A DNA stretch of 64,000 nt from Megaleporinus macrocephalus (taxonomy: Eukaryota; Chordata; Actinopteri; Characiformes; Anostomidae): assembly GCA_021613375.1 (NCBI GenBank), contig CM038703.1:19218694-19282693 (forward strand), given 5' to 3'. The notes under the pieces are model-generated. The model saw nothing but the letters and a program-made list of their open reading frames with translations. It searched no databases and was not told the DNA's origin. Both the position numbers and the translations under genes were made by a program. This document shows positions 12,607 through 26,178 of this stretch, in pieces (within the stretch, counting starts at the first letter, position 1; every line of letters begins with the position of its first letter).

Positions 12607-13959
12607 TGTAAAAAGGTAAGTATCAAAAAAATAGACTCGAATATGTTTTGCTCTAAGTGTAAAAAGACAAATTAAGGCAAATTTATTGTAGTCAGTAGAA
12701 CAACAAGCCTTTGCCATGTCACAATAATTCAGTTTACAGCATCATCTCATTTCTTTAGCTGTAATATTAGAGTTAAAAGTTGAAAGCAGGACAGCTGCTT
12801 TACCCAAGTGGTATACAATAATAAAATAATAAATAAATAGAAGAAGTCTAATGAGGGTGACAATATATAATAATATATAAGCATTTAAATATGCTGATAA
12901 TTAGATAAATGACTCCAAATGGTCCCGCCGCTTGTGCAAGTCTCACAAGTGCACCAATTAAAACTTTCAGACGACTAGAATATAATTATTCTTGTAAACA
13001 GTAAACTAAACAAAGGTTCCAATTCTGACCTCGTTGGGGCAATCCTACACAAAGGGGACGGAACTGAAGCACGGAGCATTCAGGCTAAGGATACGCCATT
13101 CATTCATTCACTCATTCATTCAGTATTGTTGTCACAGCAACAAGTAACCATGGCGACAGAGCCGTGTGTGTGTGTGTTGTGTGGTTTTTTTGTGAGAGCT
13201 CTGTTCTTTTGTATCCGACTCCCTCTGGAACAGCGGCACACTTTCCCCTGGGGGTTTCCCTATACAACATCTGGCCCTCTCAGCTGCCCTGCCCAGCACA
13301 CTCTGGGGGGACGGAGAAGCCTCCTCTTCCTTTAAAAGCCTGGGCATAGACACCTGCTGAGTAGGTCAGAGGTCGTCCTCCGAGCAAGCACACATTAAGA
13401 GAGCTCTGCTTGACTGCAGCCTCCTGGAGCCAAGTCATAGCCCCGGGGTTTGTCTTTGTCCCTCAGTTTAAAGACAAGTTTCCCGCTCTTTCTAGTGAAA
13501 GCGAAGCCCGGCTCCCACACTAATGCTTTAAATTTGTTAGGAGACCCCAATTGGCTCCAAAGCTGAGGCACTGGGTGCTCGTTTGTCTGAACATCAGAAG
13601 AGCTAGCAATCATGCATAAACATCTGACTGATCCTCACTCAGTAACATGTGATTCAACATTAAGAACTCTCATATCCTGTACAAGTAGGCCAAGCATGAG
13701 AAGCTCAGAGGAGCAAAAGCTGTTACATGGAAAAAACTGGGATTCTTTGAAACGAGTGCTGACTCTAGGTTTAAGAGGATTAATGCTTTAGCTTCTTTCA
13801 TCTGAAATTGGCAGCAGAGGCGTGTTTTGTAAAAGAGCTGGAAAAATGAACTACAAATCATTCCTTATGTTAACTGTTGATGTGGTGTGGTGAGTCTGTT
13901 TTGTGCTACACATTTAGAAAAGCGTTCTTTGGGGTGATGTCATAGAAAATACCCTTTCG
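12603..13959. other. intergenic DNA with a GC-richer block
   Basis: A GC-richer block at about 13130-13620 is open in several short frames on both strands. The minus frame 13613-13395 (72 codons, containing GFAFTRKSGKLVFKLRDKDK) looks somewhat protein-like but has no recognised family and no good donor. I see nothing else. Confidence 0.4.
13097..13121 (+). repeat. (CATT)n microsatellite
   Basis: About six CATT units with one interruption (CACTCATT). Confidence 0.9.
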
Positions 13960-15295
13960 GCAACACTTGAGAGGCAAATTTATTGGAATAAGTGTGTACA
14001 AATGTGTATGCAGGTACAGTAGATCCAAATCAGATGAAAGATGAAAGAATTACAACCACTTTGATACATTGCCCCCTTATCCTAATCAGACAAACTAACA
14101 TAATCGTAAATTAAACTGTCATTGTTAATTCTTGGTTGCAAATGTTTTCCAATCAATGATTGCCTGAAGTTTGGAACCCATCACCAGACGCTGGCTTTCC
14201 ACCCTGTTGATGCTCTGCCAGGTCTTTACTGTAGCTGTCTTAAGTTAATTTTTTTGTTCTTGAGAACATTTTACTATCACTTTTACCTTCAGTAAGTAAA
14301 ATGCATGCTCAGTTGGACTGAGGTCAGGTGACTTGCCCATTGCCGAACACTGCACCGTTTTTGCAGTATGCTTTGTGTTATTTGTCCATGTTCACTGTAA
14401 AACACAGAGCAATGAGTTTTGTGTTATCTGACTGAATGTACAGTATACATAGAGTATACCGTTCACTTTACAATTCATCCTGCTGCTTTTGTCAGAGGCC
14501 ACATCATCAATAGACAGAAGGGAACCAGTCTCACTGGCAGCCATACATGCCCATTCCATGTCAGAGAAGTGAGTAATTCTCACCAAGTATCTATTCCAAC
14601 TGTCCCACTGGTCTAAAACCAGCAGCGGAGATATCCAGGCAATTCCAACAAAATTCTCAGTAGGACTTTTACTTTCTGGACCTCAACTACCCACCTCTGT
14701 TGACAGATCAGGTGGTGTGCTTTAGATAATTACCCCTTCCCTTTCTTCTCCATATTCTTCTCCTCCCATCATTTTGTTGCAAATTGATCTTGGTCTTCTC
14801 TGTTCATGATCTGTCATGATCTGTTTTTAACTCTGGTCTTCTGGTCTTCCTGTTTTTGAGATTTACCAATGGTAAACCGATCTTGTGGTAAACCTTCTGT
14901 ATTTACTCTGGTGAAGTGTTCCTTCAACTGTGGGCTTTAATACAGGTGTCCCTATCTCCTGGAGATAGCATGTTTCTCATTTGGTCAACTGTTGTGAAGC
15001 AATATTATTCTTCACCAAGTAAAGAAGACATCTGCTCCTCACCACAGTTGTTTTCGGTGTTTCTCACTGGTGTGGCCCTTTCTTTTTAAGCATGTACTCA
15101 GTAGTTTGTTTGTCCACACCTATTGTTTTTGCTGTCTTTCTTGGTTTCATTTTTTTTTTCACGTCATGATGGCTTGCTGCACTGGCAGCTCTTTGGAAAG
15201 AAGAGTTTTAAATTCCAAATGCAAAATACTACTTGTACATGTACATGAAATGATGGATGTGTAATGCACAGCTGGCCATGAAACATATTTAGTGA
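13960..15295 (-). pseudogene. decayed Tc1/mariner-like transposon
   Basis: On the minus strand, decayed DNA-binding-domain sequence lies around 14880-15160 (for example RKTAKTIGVDKQTTEYMLKK). Next, 14586-14392 reads MEWACMAASETGSL and SIDDVASDKSSRMN, like the core of fish Tc1-type transposases. About 14340-14280 reads KSPDLSPTEHAFYLLK, the block with the final catalytic acid. About 14230-14130 reads VKTWQSINRVESQRLVMGSK, the C-terminal part. Stops and frameshifts break the frame repeatedly. The terminal inverted repeats are not clear. Confidence 0.8.
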
Positions 15296-15311
15296 AACGT
15301 ATTTAAATTCA

Positions 15312-15630
15312 GGTGGCACAGTAGTGTAGTGGTTAGCACTGTTGCCTCACAGCAAGACGAACCGGGTTGGATTCCCGGTCCGGACAGTTCTGTTTGGAGT
15401 GTGTATGTTCTCCCTGTGCTTGAGTGGGTTTCCTCTGGGTACTCTGGTTTCCTACCACTGTCCAAAGACATGCATGTTAGGTGTGAATGTGTGTGAGTGT
15501 GTGTTGGCCATCCGTTAGACTGGCAACCTGTCCATGGTGTACCTCGCCTTCGCCCGATGAAGGCCATGTCCCTCCCTTCCATGCCCTGACTAGTGGGCTA
15601 AAGTGGAAGATAATAGATGGATGGATGGAT
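15312..15630 (+). repeat. full-length tRNA-derived SINE with (GGAT)n tail
   Basis: A tRNA-like head has an A-box-like TAGTGTAGTGGTTAGC near 15322 and a B-box-like GGTTGGATTCC at 15365-15375. The conserved body (GGAGTGTGTATGTTCTCCC, CAAAGACATGCATG) follows, ending in ATGGATGGATGG. The insertion is bounded by an 11-bp direct repeat, ATTTAAATTCA, at 15301-15311 and 15631-15641, which I read as the target-site duplication. It landed at the edge of the Tc1 remnant. Confidence 0.85.
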
Positions 15631-15641
15631 ATTTAAATTCA

Positions 15642-18600
15642 ACGTCAATATGCAGTGCTGGAAACCACAATATTTACATTGCTCTTCAGCCAACTGCTAC
15701 TGAACATTTCAGTGCATGCTTCTGTTTCGTAAAGGAGAAGTGTGAGAGTCTAGATCTTTTAAGTAAGTCTAAAACAAATGATATACAGATTCTATATCCA
15801 AAAACAGCTTTTTTTCTCGTTTAAGTCACAAATAATTTCAAAGTCTTCATTCTTTGTGTTAGGAAGCTAAAGGACAAGCATACCAAAAGTATGAAGAAGC
15901 CCACCAAAAGTAGGAAGTGATATCAGAGCATCTGAATTGCATTCAGCATGTGTTGAGATATCCCAAGGGGGCGGATGCATCGTGTGTGTGTGGATGGAGT
16001 AGTGTGTGACCTCTGCTGCTCATGGTGACGTCCCTCTAGGAATTGTCTTCATCAATCTGCTTGAACATTCCTCCAGCACAGACAATAGCAGCCTCTCTCT
16101 GACTGTGGCAGATGGCTTGCCTTGGGCTGTCCAAGCCAAGCCTCCTTTTGCTTAACCCTGTGTTTGATGCACGCACATCCTCACAAACACACACACGCTA
16201 TCACTCATACTCTCTCTGTCCTGCTGTCAGCATCGCACAAACAATAGGCCATGGATCTGTGTGTGACCACTGCCATACAAAATGCTCGAGCGCTTTCAGG
16301 GACACAAGTGTTTGCGATGGTGCGTGAACCGAGGGTGGTCAGTTTTAATGAAAGCGGTTAGTCACTGATGGCTTGCAGTCATGCATTGTACGAAAGGGAA
16401 ATGGATAGCTACAGAAACATTTGTGCTTTTAAGGCTGACGTCAGACTGTGTTTTTCAGAACACACTTCGAAATCAAGAGCCTTAGTCGACACACTCAATA
16501 GCACTGTAGGAAACATCATTATCACAGTGCTAGGCATCAGCTCCAATCAGCTCTACACAGTAAACAGGATTGTGAGGTTTATTTTTTTTTTATTTATTCC
16601 TTTATTTATTATTACTTTACTGAACAGTTTCTGTTACAACGTGAGTTTTGGATCATTTGTCCTTTTAAAACCATATAATCAATTTAAGACAAGTTCAAAC
16701 TAATCTCAACATGATGTCTTTATACAAGGCAAACACAAAAACTGCACATGCACATTAAAGGCAAAAAGCCATTTGATGGGTTTCCATTTTCCACCCCCTC
16801 TGTAATTGGTTTAGCACACCATATGAAGTAAAACATGTTGCTGAGACAACACCATCAAGACTGTGTTAACCACAGATACAAGAGAAATAGGTGAAGAGAG
16901 TTCATGTCATCTGTGAAAGTACATTTAAAATTAGACACCTGTATTCTGATTATTGACTTGTCCTGTAACTGTATTGGAATACAGTTGGCATCTGGTACTA
17001 ATATTATTACTACATAGCAATTACAGAACACAATTATTTATCATTTATTTTGATTTGTTCAACAGCTCTGCTTCAGAGTGGACTGGCACCCGTCAGCATT
17101 ACGCATGTGCCACTTAACCACAAAGGCGAAGGGAAAAATTAGTCACTGTGGTGGCATTGTGAAGTGGGCGCGTCCACCGCAGCTCTGGAGCCCAATATAA
17201 ATGCTCCCGATGACTCTTGTGTGAGAAATTAGCATAAAGCTGGCGCTGACAGGAGGAGGGCAGCACATTGAGAGAGCGGCCTGCGCTTTCTTTCACGCAT
17301 CTGCTGCGTGCGTGTTTGGGCAGCCCTCAGACAGGTCTGTCTGCAGCACGTCCTTTCTGAGGCCCTGAATGGAGGCTCTCAGCGCTCTGATAGATGGCCT
17401 TCATTTCAATAAAAATGGTGCGCCTTCAGAATGGGTAGAAAGGAAAGCCACCACTTGCACAAAGTCCCCTCGTCCCCCCTTACCTCAAAGAAAAAGAAGC
17501 CCCCCCCTTAACCAGCCTGAGACACAGGCTAATCACATTGGGAAACAAAGGAAGAAGCCTGTGGCTCTACTTCAGGTTTTTTTTAACATGCTCTTAAAGC
17601 TGAGCCTCTTTCAGCATTAACACGTCTGCCATGACCCACTGTAAACAGTAAAAAAACTGCCATTGGGAAGAGATCTTCAGACCCACCCCAGCTGCTATAG
17701 ACCCTTTCATCCTTTTCCAACAGCAAACGCGAAAAAGACCAGAGCAAACGAAACAGCAGGTATTCAGGTCTGCTAACATTGCTGCGTTCAAGGAGAGTTT
17801 CATGAAGCTGGATAACAAGGTTTGGCAAGTCAATGCTAAATCAGTTTCAATAGATCCACCGCGCACATCGGAAGTATGATGTAAGGCATCTGGGACCTGT
17901 GTTATTAAAAGTGCCAGTCGTAATCATGGCTGAAGGTTTAAGTCCATGTCTAATGGCACAAAGCTATTCTGCCAGCAAAGCGGCCAAGCAAAACAAAAAC
18001 AGAACTAACTAGGACTATAGAAATCCATGAGCTCTCATTTTCAGAACTTTGGATGGGAAAGATTTATGTCAGACTCTAACCTGAAAACAAAAACGAACAG
18101 GACACATGAGAAATGAAGCTAGACCTCGCCACAGCACAACGCTTCGTTTTTTATTGTTTTATGCAAATCTTCAAATAATGCCCAAAGTCTACGCTTTCAT
18201 GCTTAGTATGAATTACCCACCGCTACTCTGTAGCTGGGTTATGTTTAAACTGGGGCACTGTTAGAGACAGTATCTTGTCTTTGAGAGTGGAAGGGAGGAG
18301 GAGGGGTGTTATAGAGTTTGTCAGGATGTTTACTCTACAAGAACATTAACGTTCATGCTAGCAGCTGGATGGAAGCTCCGAGCATTGGGGAAAGCAATTT
18401 TAGTCTCAGACTGTTATTAATAGACTGAGTGTTCTAAGACACGAGGGAAAACAGGACACAGTTCTTCTTTTTTTTTTTTGCTCTCAGAACAATGATAAGC
18501 GCAAGGTGTCAATTTTCAGACGTGCTGAAATACATCGGCGAGTGGCAAAATCAGCTGCGCACTTATCTGTTTACCGCTCACTCGTATTCAGCTGCTTTCT

Positions 18601-21001
18601 TGTAAGTACTGTCCTGCTAGACAACTTTAAATGTATGAAAAGTAGGGCAACACATTAAAGGGGAAGAGTGTAAGATGATGCAGCCTGTCCAGTTTCATTT
18701 TCCAAACAAACAACACATCACTCTATGATAAGAAACAAGGAGAAGCACCGTCCTTCCTCCTCCCCCTTCACTCCTTACCAGCCTAGAAGAAACAGTTTGA
18801 GTTCAGAATCAAACTTCATCCCTTTACTTACCAAGAGCTTCTCCGGTGGTGGGAAGCAACATCAATGCTAACTCTTGTTTTACTTCTATTTCTATCACTT
18901 CTTTTGTTTGCTGCCAAAAGTGGAGGGAGAGCTGACATAGATGATAATAATGTTCCAAGCACTTGCCATCATTGTGTTTATTCTTCCTCTCACTGGCTAC
19001 CTGTCCTTAAATGGTCTAAGCATGAGCAGGACTGACCGATAAAAACAAAATACGCCATCAGGGCAGTGCTACTTATCCATACTTTCATGTTGGACCGATT
19101 AGATTAAATACTACAGGGACTCACTGTCTTGGTCTGAAGTAGTGGTGCTATAGACAGGACATGCTGTGGCTAGCAGGTCAGCATACTAACTTCAGTAGAT
19201 ATCTCTGCAACACGACACATAGACATCTTTGACTTACCATCAAGCTGCTATTTCTTCACGTTCGGCTGGTAATTTTTGTGCACTTTGGAGTTTTTAAAAC
19301 GAAAAATGCACATTTGTGCTGCTATTTTATTAAAGTAGTTTCAGCCTGAAGGCTAGCTGCCCGTGCTGTTGCTACGCAGACCTTTTCTGAAAATACAACT
19401 TTTAAATAGCAGCTTTTATTGATGAATCCCTTGATAAAAGTTATTTCCATCTACTGTCATGGCGTGGGTTTGTTAATCATGAAAGTACATAGTCTGAAGT
19501 TTCATTTACAACCAAAACCTGCCATTCATGTTATTATAGCAATATCAGTAACAGTAACACTGGACGACATCTTCAGCAGTCTACACTGGACAGAGTTTGT
19601 GAAAGAACCCTGGATTTGTCACCAAGCAACATGATCAATGTGCAAAGCAAGAGCAAAGTGGCATCTCCCCTTGAAACAAGACATAGTGGTATGAGTTGAA
19701 CATGAACTAAACTAATTTCAAGAAGTTTATACGAACATTTCATCAAATTATCTGTGACTAGGAAACAAAAGACGAATGTGATTAATCATGATTAACTACA
19801 ACAACTAATGTGATTAATCACAATTAATTGTAAGTATAGTCATTTGACAGGCCTAATGTTCTTGCAAGTATTCTGTTGAGCCAGTTGCCACTGCAGAATT
19901 ATGTGGGGATTTTGCTTGCCAATGTAGTGTAATACAAGAAAAAGAAGAAGGGACATCAATATAAGCAAATGCTACCGCCAGACCATTGTTTCCCTGAAAC
20001 ACGACACTAGCGATCACAGCAAGAGCAAGCAAACTGTTACCATAACAAAAACAAAATCATTCATGGAAAATATCTCTTGTCAAGCGAATCGATTTGCCTT
20101 CGATGAAATGTGCTGCCTGTGAGGAGCTTTATCTGTCTTGTATCTAATATTTTGTATCCATAACAGAAACTAGCATCTCGGCCAGTAGTGCTTGAACCGG
20201 TTGCCATATACAAAGACACACACAGGGCCCAGCGCAGCAAACCACATCATAAAAAAGCGCTGGGCCTCCACAAATACGGCTCTAAGATTCACAAATGGGC
20301 TCCTAAATGGTTTTGGAGCAGCTGACGTAATAATGTACCACTGCAGGCATCAAAGGAGGAGGGCCTTTTTTAACACTGTCCAAAGCTTCTCACATCTTGT
20401 CGTGTTGTGTGCATGTAGCCCAGTGTCCAAACCCCAAATCCTTATCCTCTGTGTCTCCATGTGACTCATTAGGGGCTAGTACTGGCTGTCCGGGGTCTGA
20501 GCCATCTCCCCTGCATTGTCTTGCTGCTGGAGACCCATCCTAAATCTGAACGGACAGCTCTGGAGCAACACAATGGGCTTCATTGTCGAACACTGAAAGG
20601 CGAGCATGTGCTCCGCTAATGCCGTACCCGCGGCAGCCAACCTCCAGGACAACTTCTACATTCAAGCTTTGATTAAGGAGGCGCATTTAGGCACGGATGA
20701 CTTCCTCAGAGGTGCCTGGAGGTTGTGGGAAAGGGGCGCAGAGTGAGCATGGCCTTGTCTGGGGCTGCTGCCACCCTGCCTGAATAGAAGTTGGAGTTAT
20801 TGATACTCAAAGCCAGATGGTTTAGCCAATACCAAAATGGGCCTGGAACATATGACCGCCTTGGCTAGGCTAGGCAGGCCTGAAGAGCACATGGCTGTTT
20901 TAGTGAACGCGCATGCGTGTATATTTGAGGCGGTCGTTCGTGATCAGAACAATTTTAGCTTTAGTTTGAGTCATGCAAGGCAGATCAGTGTTGCAAAACT
21001 A
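15642..21001. other. intergenic DNA, no recognised gene
   Basis: No mobile element with clear ends was found. GC-richer, non-repetitive blocks at about 17080-17400 and 20190-20950 could be conserved non-coding elements, but nothing in the sequence alone proves it. Confidence 0.5.
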
Positions 21002-21202
21002 TAATGGTAACACTTTACTGTAGGGTACTGTTAGTAAGGCTACATTACACATACAATATAACTAATATGAAACTAATAGAAGCCTGTTACAAATAGCCTG
21101 TTACAAAAATAGAACTGTTTACAAATGTTTAGTCCAGAAGGCGTCAATTGTAAAGGTCATGCAGCCTTATGAACAGTACCCTTCAGTAAACTGTTACCAT
21201 TA
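21002..21202. mobile_element. short MITE with 31-bp terminal inverted repeats
   Basis: The left arm 21002-21032 begins TAATGGTAACACTTTACTG. The right arm 21172-21202 is its reverse complement with two mismatches, ending GTTACCATTA. The 201-bp element has no coding capacity. It is a non-autonomous DNA element by structure, and the superfamily is not clear from the ends. Confidence 0.75.
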
Positions 21203-21223
21203 CAATATGATTATATGTTAATA

Positions 21224-21975
21224 TCAATCAATCAATCAATCAACCTTTATTTTCCCTTGGTAATACATTGAGGGTAACCCTAATTTACAATGCAGCTGAG
21301 CATTTACAACTTAAAGAGACTGAAAATACATAAAAATTAGAATCAATATTTAATCAAGAAAGCTAAAATAAAGAACTTCATGAGTAAAACAGAAGAATTA
21401 AATGATAAAAAAATCAGAAAAACTGGCAACAATATCTTAAAACAACAATATAAAAAACAATATAAGAATTTAATTAATAAATAAATAATTCAAAATAAAA
21501 GTTTAAGTGGACAAGCTAAAAATATAAAACAATAAAATAAAAAGATTTTTTAAAAATGAAGTAAATTAAATACAAATAAATTAAATATAAGTTGAAAATT
21601 ATGAAGAAAGTAAATGATGAAAATAAAACACAATGTAAAACAGAAATAGGATAGATAAAAGGACAGAAAAAATAAAAAAGTTAAGAGTCAAAAGAAAAAC
21701 TCAATTAAAACAGGTACAGGCTGTCTGAAGGTGGTTAGAAACTAAAAGTTTAAAATGATTTAGTGACACCAGCGAGCTGAGTTTCTTGCAGTGAATTCCA
21801 GCTCACTGGTGCACTGTAGCTTAAGGCAGATTTTCCCAGCTCAGTAAAAACTCTAGGAACCTGACAGGTAATCCAATCAGCAGAGTGAGTCTGATAATTA
21901 CAGCTGTTTAAAGAAATTAAGGAAGAAATATAATATGGCAGGAAGGAATATAAGATAGCATATAATATTTCCAAG
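21224..21975 (-). mobile_element. 3' end of a non-LTR retrotransposon (LINE), decayed
   Basis: On the minus strand the segment from 21974 reads NCYNYQTHSAD-like sequence, then VPRVFTELGKSALSYSAPVS and WNSLQ. This resembles the C-terminal tail of reverse transcriptase ORFs of L2/CR1/Rex-type fish LINEs, with a stop near 21750. AT-rich sequence follows, and the element ends in a (TTGA)5 tail (plus 21224-21243, TCAA units), as expected for a LINE 3' end. Everything 5' of the tail-coding region is missing. Confidence 0.6.
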
Positions 21976-22493
21976 ACATTTTCATGATATTATGGGTGTT
22001 TTATGGGACATTTATGAAACATTAAGGTCAGATGCTTTCTTTTATAAAAGTTGTTTTTAATTAAATATGCTTGTGCTGATGATGACCACTATATCATTGT
22101 TTATCATATGGACAGGGGCAGAAGTTTGTTCTGATAAGTGGGCCAGGTCAAAAGGTTCAAATTTAAAACTTTCAAGCGCGAAGACGTGTATTATACTGAT
22201 ATATTATATTACAATATTAACAGAGATTATCTGCTTAAATATATGTAGAGATTTAATTTTGTTGCCTAGCACCATTGTGCTGCTCAAATTTCAAATCTTT
22301 ATATTTTAATATTTTCACAAAATATCTTAATAATGATACATATTATGTTAATTAAGAAGACAAATGAATGATTAGTAGTAACTGTTATAGCATAGTAGAG
22401 TAAGAAAGAGTCGTACACAATTCCAAAAAGCATCTTTCTTTTTCTCTTTACTGAGTATACTAAAACAAAACTATTTGGGCTTTTAAACTATGT

Positions 22494-22552
22494 TTACATT
22501 TACATTTAGGGAATTTAGCAGGCACTCTCATCCAGAGCAACTTACATAAGTG
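22494..22552. repeat. short dispersed fish repeat fragment
   Basis: TTTACATTTACATTTAGGG followed by AATTTAGCAGGCACTCTCAT and CCAGAGCAACTTACA matches a motif I recall as widely dispersed in teleost genomes. Only this core is visible, and the parent element is not identified. Confidence 0.5.
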
Positions 22553-23745
22553 CTTTGTGTTCGGTCAGAGTATGTATCTTTAGCTAGTACAAACAGGTTT
22601 CAGTCCAAACTACCCTTAAACTCAAACACTGCCAGAAACAAGGGCCAGTGCTGATACATAGAGAGAAGAGAATAACATAGACAGGTTAGATACAGCATAG
22701 TTTTACTACAGTCTTACAGTTTTAAACTATAATTAACAGCTACATAGTATCTAATATCTCACAGCTCTTTTGCACATCAGTAAATGTATGTGCAAAACCA
22801 TAAAGTATTTGAGAAACCGATGTTTCAAGAGCACTTATAATTATCTACACATATTTTTATGGATGACAGGACGTTGTGTTTACCAAATAGATGTTTTGTC
22901 ACATGTTTCCCATGTTATCTGACTTTACAAGATGTGTAAGCTAAAACTGGCAGTATCAAAGCACAGAGGCTTATCTTTGAAATCTTGAGAAGAAACATTT
23001 TGAGAAGCAGTAAACACAGTCGGAGGGACGGGGGAGTTATTCCCACACATAGAGATCTCATGATGTTTTATCACTGTTGAATGATCTCTCGGGATCACAC
23101 CCTAGTCTAGCAGCTGGCTCATAAAATGGAAAAAAAAAGTATTTTGGAAAAAAAGGCCCTCGTGTTAAGAGAAATGTTTGCTCTGTCACAAATGGCCAGA
23201 GTGACGACATCCAAATGAAAACATGGTTAGGGGTCAGATTCGATGGTGCGTTCATCTGCTGGACGATTGTACATTTTCCATTCAGATTCCTTCCACTGGG
23301 TCAGTTTAAAGGGTTGCACAGAGGCTCCAGGGAAGCCTCTCCTGGTGCTGGTGTGTGAGCTCTAGCATGTGTGCTACTACATGTGGACAGTCTGCAGATG
23401 AAGCTCTGGGTAAAGTTTAGTAAAAAAAAAAAAAAGACACAGCGCTCTCTTTAGCCCACAAGTAGTCAATCAGCCAAGAGTCTGAAGTTTGCTTGCTTAG
23501 TTTTACACCAGAGCTACTTATAGATAAAAAGAAATAGAAGTTTGTGGGTAATAATTGGCATTGTCAATTTTTTCACAGTTCAAAAAACACAACATTCATA
23601 TAATACCACAAAAAATAAACATGCAATTTCTTGAGAAAACAACAAAACATGAAATATAAAAATATTCATATATAAAACTTCCACCATACGTTCACAAATT
23701 TCTAAATTATCATATATAAAAGCACAAAAGTATGTGACATAGCTT

Positions 23746-24036
23746 AAATCAGGGGTTGGCACTCTGCTGGCATTTTGCCAAAGTCACCGGGCAGTTATTT
23801 CCAGTCATATAGGACCAGACTCCTCTCAGAAAACATCCAAAACCTAAAACTTTAAGGCCAGGTTATCATTTAATAAGCATATTTAAAATCACTAATAAAG
23901 TTTGACAGTAATCTCATAAGTCATTTGTAGCGTTTGGCTTAATAACAAACAAAAAATGTGATTTTTTTTTTAGCTTGTTCTCCAGGACAGGACAGAATGG
24001 CTCTTCCCAATGTTTGGGTTGGTGACCCCTGGCTTA
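23746..24036. mobile_element. possible MITE with short imperfect ends
   Basis: The left end AAATCAGGGGTTGGCAC and the right end GGTTGGTGACCCCTGGCTT are partly reverse-complementary around AGGGGT. The interior is non-coding. The match is short, so this is a tentative call. Confidence 0.3.
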
Positions 24037-26178
24037 ATCAAACAGAGGCTAATGGTTCACTGAGAACATCAATGGTATTGATCAACCAAGATGTCTTTGA
24101 GTTTGCTTCATTAGGTTCACACTGGCTCATATAATGGAAATTCATGACCACCAATTAGCATCATCCAAACTGTATGTCTAAATCATCACACCTACTTCAG
24201 TCTACTGAATTGTAAGTAATCTTAAGTATACTCATTTATTCAACTCCTAATGCTGTATGACCCTCTAACACCAGCTAAAGATATTTTGCCTAGCTCAAAT
24301 CATGAATTTGTCTGAAACCCTATAAGCAGGTCTTGATGTGGTTTGAGAAAAGTGAGTGATGACTTGCAGGCATGCAGTAGCTCTTCACAGCTCCAGTGCA
24401 AAATTAAAGAAGTAAACTTTAGACACCAAACATGTTTAGGCTAACTGTCAAGTTCACTGAAAATGGTACATAATTTACTGAGCTATCACTTGTAATCCTC
24501 TGCTGGACATTGGTTGAGGAGGCATCCTGGGAACTGCTGAATTGCTATCAGTGAGGACCTCCTGCTGACAGGCCACTCACCCTTAGCTTTGCTTCCCTAT
24601 AATCCCCACACCATCCCCTCCTCACCATTAGTGTCCCTTGCAGAAGCCATCGACTGAGCCTGCGTTCTGCGTGTCATCTCAGGGTGCTAACCACACTTCT
24701 CCATTAATCCCTCTAATCTCGTCGGTGAAATGGTAAAAGTGTCTGGATGTAATAAAAAAATAAAGCAACAGGCTGGCCAGAGGTGATGTTTTCCTGCTCC
24801 CTCTGTATGATTAATGTAAGTGGACTAAAAAAGGTGCTCGGCAGTGAATAAAACAGCACGGCATGTACATTTGCGCCTGAAAGCAATGAAATAGAGAATG
24901 TTCTCTCTCCTGAGTCCTAACTAATCACTGACTTAATGACTAAATCCAGAGGAGCTTGCTTGTGTCATCTAGTGACACCATTTACAGCTTGTCTGAAGCT
25001 CTGCGTAACAGTCCCAGATGCTTACAGCGCTTTCCTAAATGGCTCCAAATGTGCTGAGAGTTAACCTGCTCCTCCATGATTCTCCCCGCGGGAAATCAGG
25101 ATGCCTGGAACCTGTGGTAATGCAGTGGTTCCCACGCTCACTGTACAAGCTGACACACAAGCGGACCAGGCCTTTAACGGGCTATGCCACAGCCTCATTT
25201 TGGAGGTGCCGGGGTATGTGAGCTCTGGCTAAGTCTAACTGGGACAAGAACGTCCTCCTAAAGAAGTTAGCTCTGGCCTTCCTGCAGCTGTTAATAAGTA
25301 ATAAGTAATGTAAATTTCATGCTGTTGAGCTAAGACAGGGGGCTCGGCCAAGCTCAAGAAAGGTTCTCCTTAGTCACTCTTCCCTGGCAATGGTGTTAAG
25401 TGGACAAGCCTAAACAAGAGGGCTCCTGGTTAACTAAGGGGCTGGATCAGGCCTCTGTTCTTTTTAAAAGAGCCTTTCAAGGGCCTCAGTGAAGGCTGTC
25501 AGGTCCTATTGAGCACACTCAATGCCTGGGCAGCTGCTGTGCTCCACCCACTGCAGCCCTGGTTGGTGGAGAAGATGGGTTTGCATTTTTACTACTTGTA
25601 CCTCTTGAACTGGATTCCAAACGCGAGCACCAAGGAGAGCAGAAGGCTCTGTCAGCTGACCAAGAATGGCATGTTTAAGGAGAAAAATATCTCTTGTAAT
25701 CTCTAGGTATTGTGTATCTGTGTATTTATGCATTAGCTCTGACTCTCATTTCTGACAGGTGATTTGCTTGAGGGTATCTTTAGATTCTGGCATATTTGCA
25801 CTAGCTTAAGTATATGCTTTCAAAGCACTTCAGTAAGTGTAGACAGTCTTATGTAAGGCTCTAGATAAACGCTGCAGATGTGGGTTTGAGCAGTGCTTCG
25901 AATAAAGTGGTAGAGAGTAGTGCATTAGTAGATAATGTAACACACAACAGTTGAATGTTTTTCTAATCACACTGCAGTAACAAAATTCATAAGAATTACA
26001 TTACTTGTGTAATCATATGTGTGTAAAGCGTGTGGTCCAGTAATGTAATTTAGGATTTGACTGACCAATTTGTATGATATGAAGAATATACCCCAGATAG
26101 CCTGGATCATAATGTCATAGCCCAGACACTCATTCAGCATTAAAGTTGGAATTAAATGGATACCAACAAACTACCAGT
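24037..26178. other. intergenic DNA, no recognised gene
   Basis: Non-repetitive sequence, GC-richer around 24500-25680. Short open frames (25039-25221, 25509-25706) show no family similarity. Confidence 0.5.

Noticed and set aside
12517..12717. Reverse frame with a long Tyr-Ile repeat
   Set aside because: It is a translation of the (TA)n(TG)n microsatellite.
15312..15380. tRNA gene
   Set aside because: A- and B-box-like segments belong to the head of a SINE that continues into its body and tail. No cloverleaf with an acceptor stem is formed. The same holds for 28139-28315.
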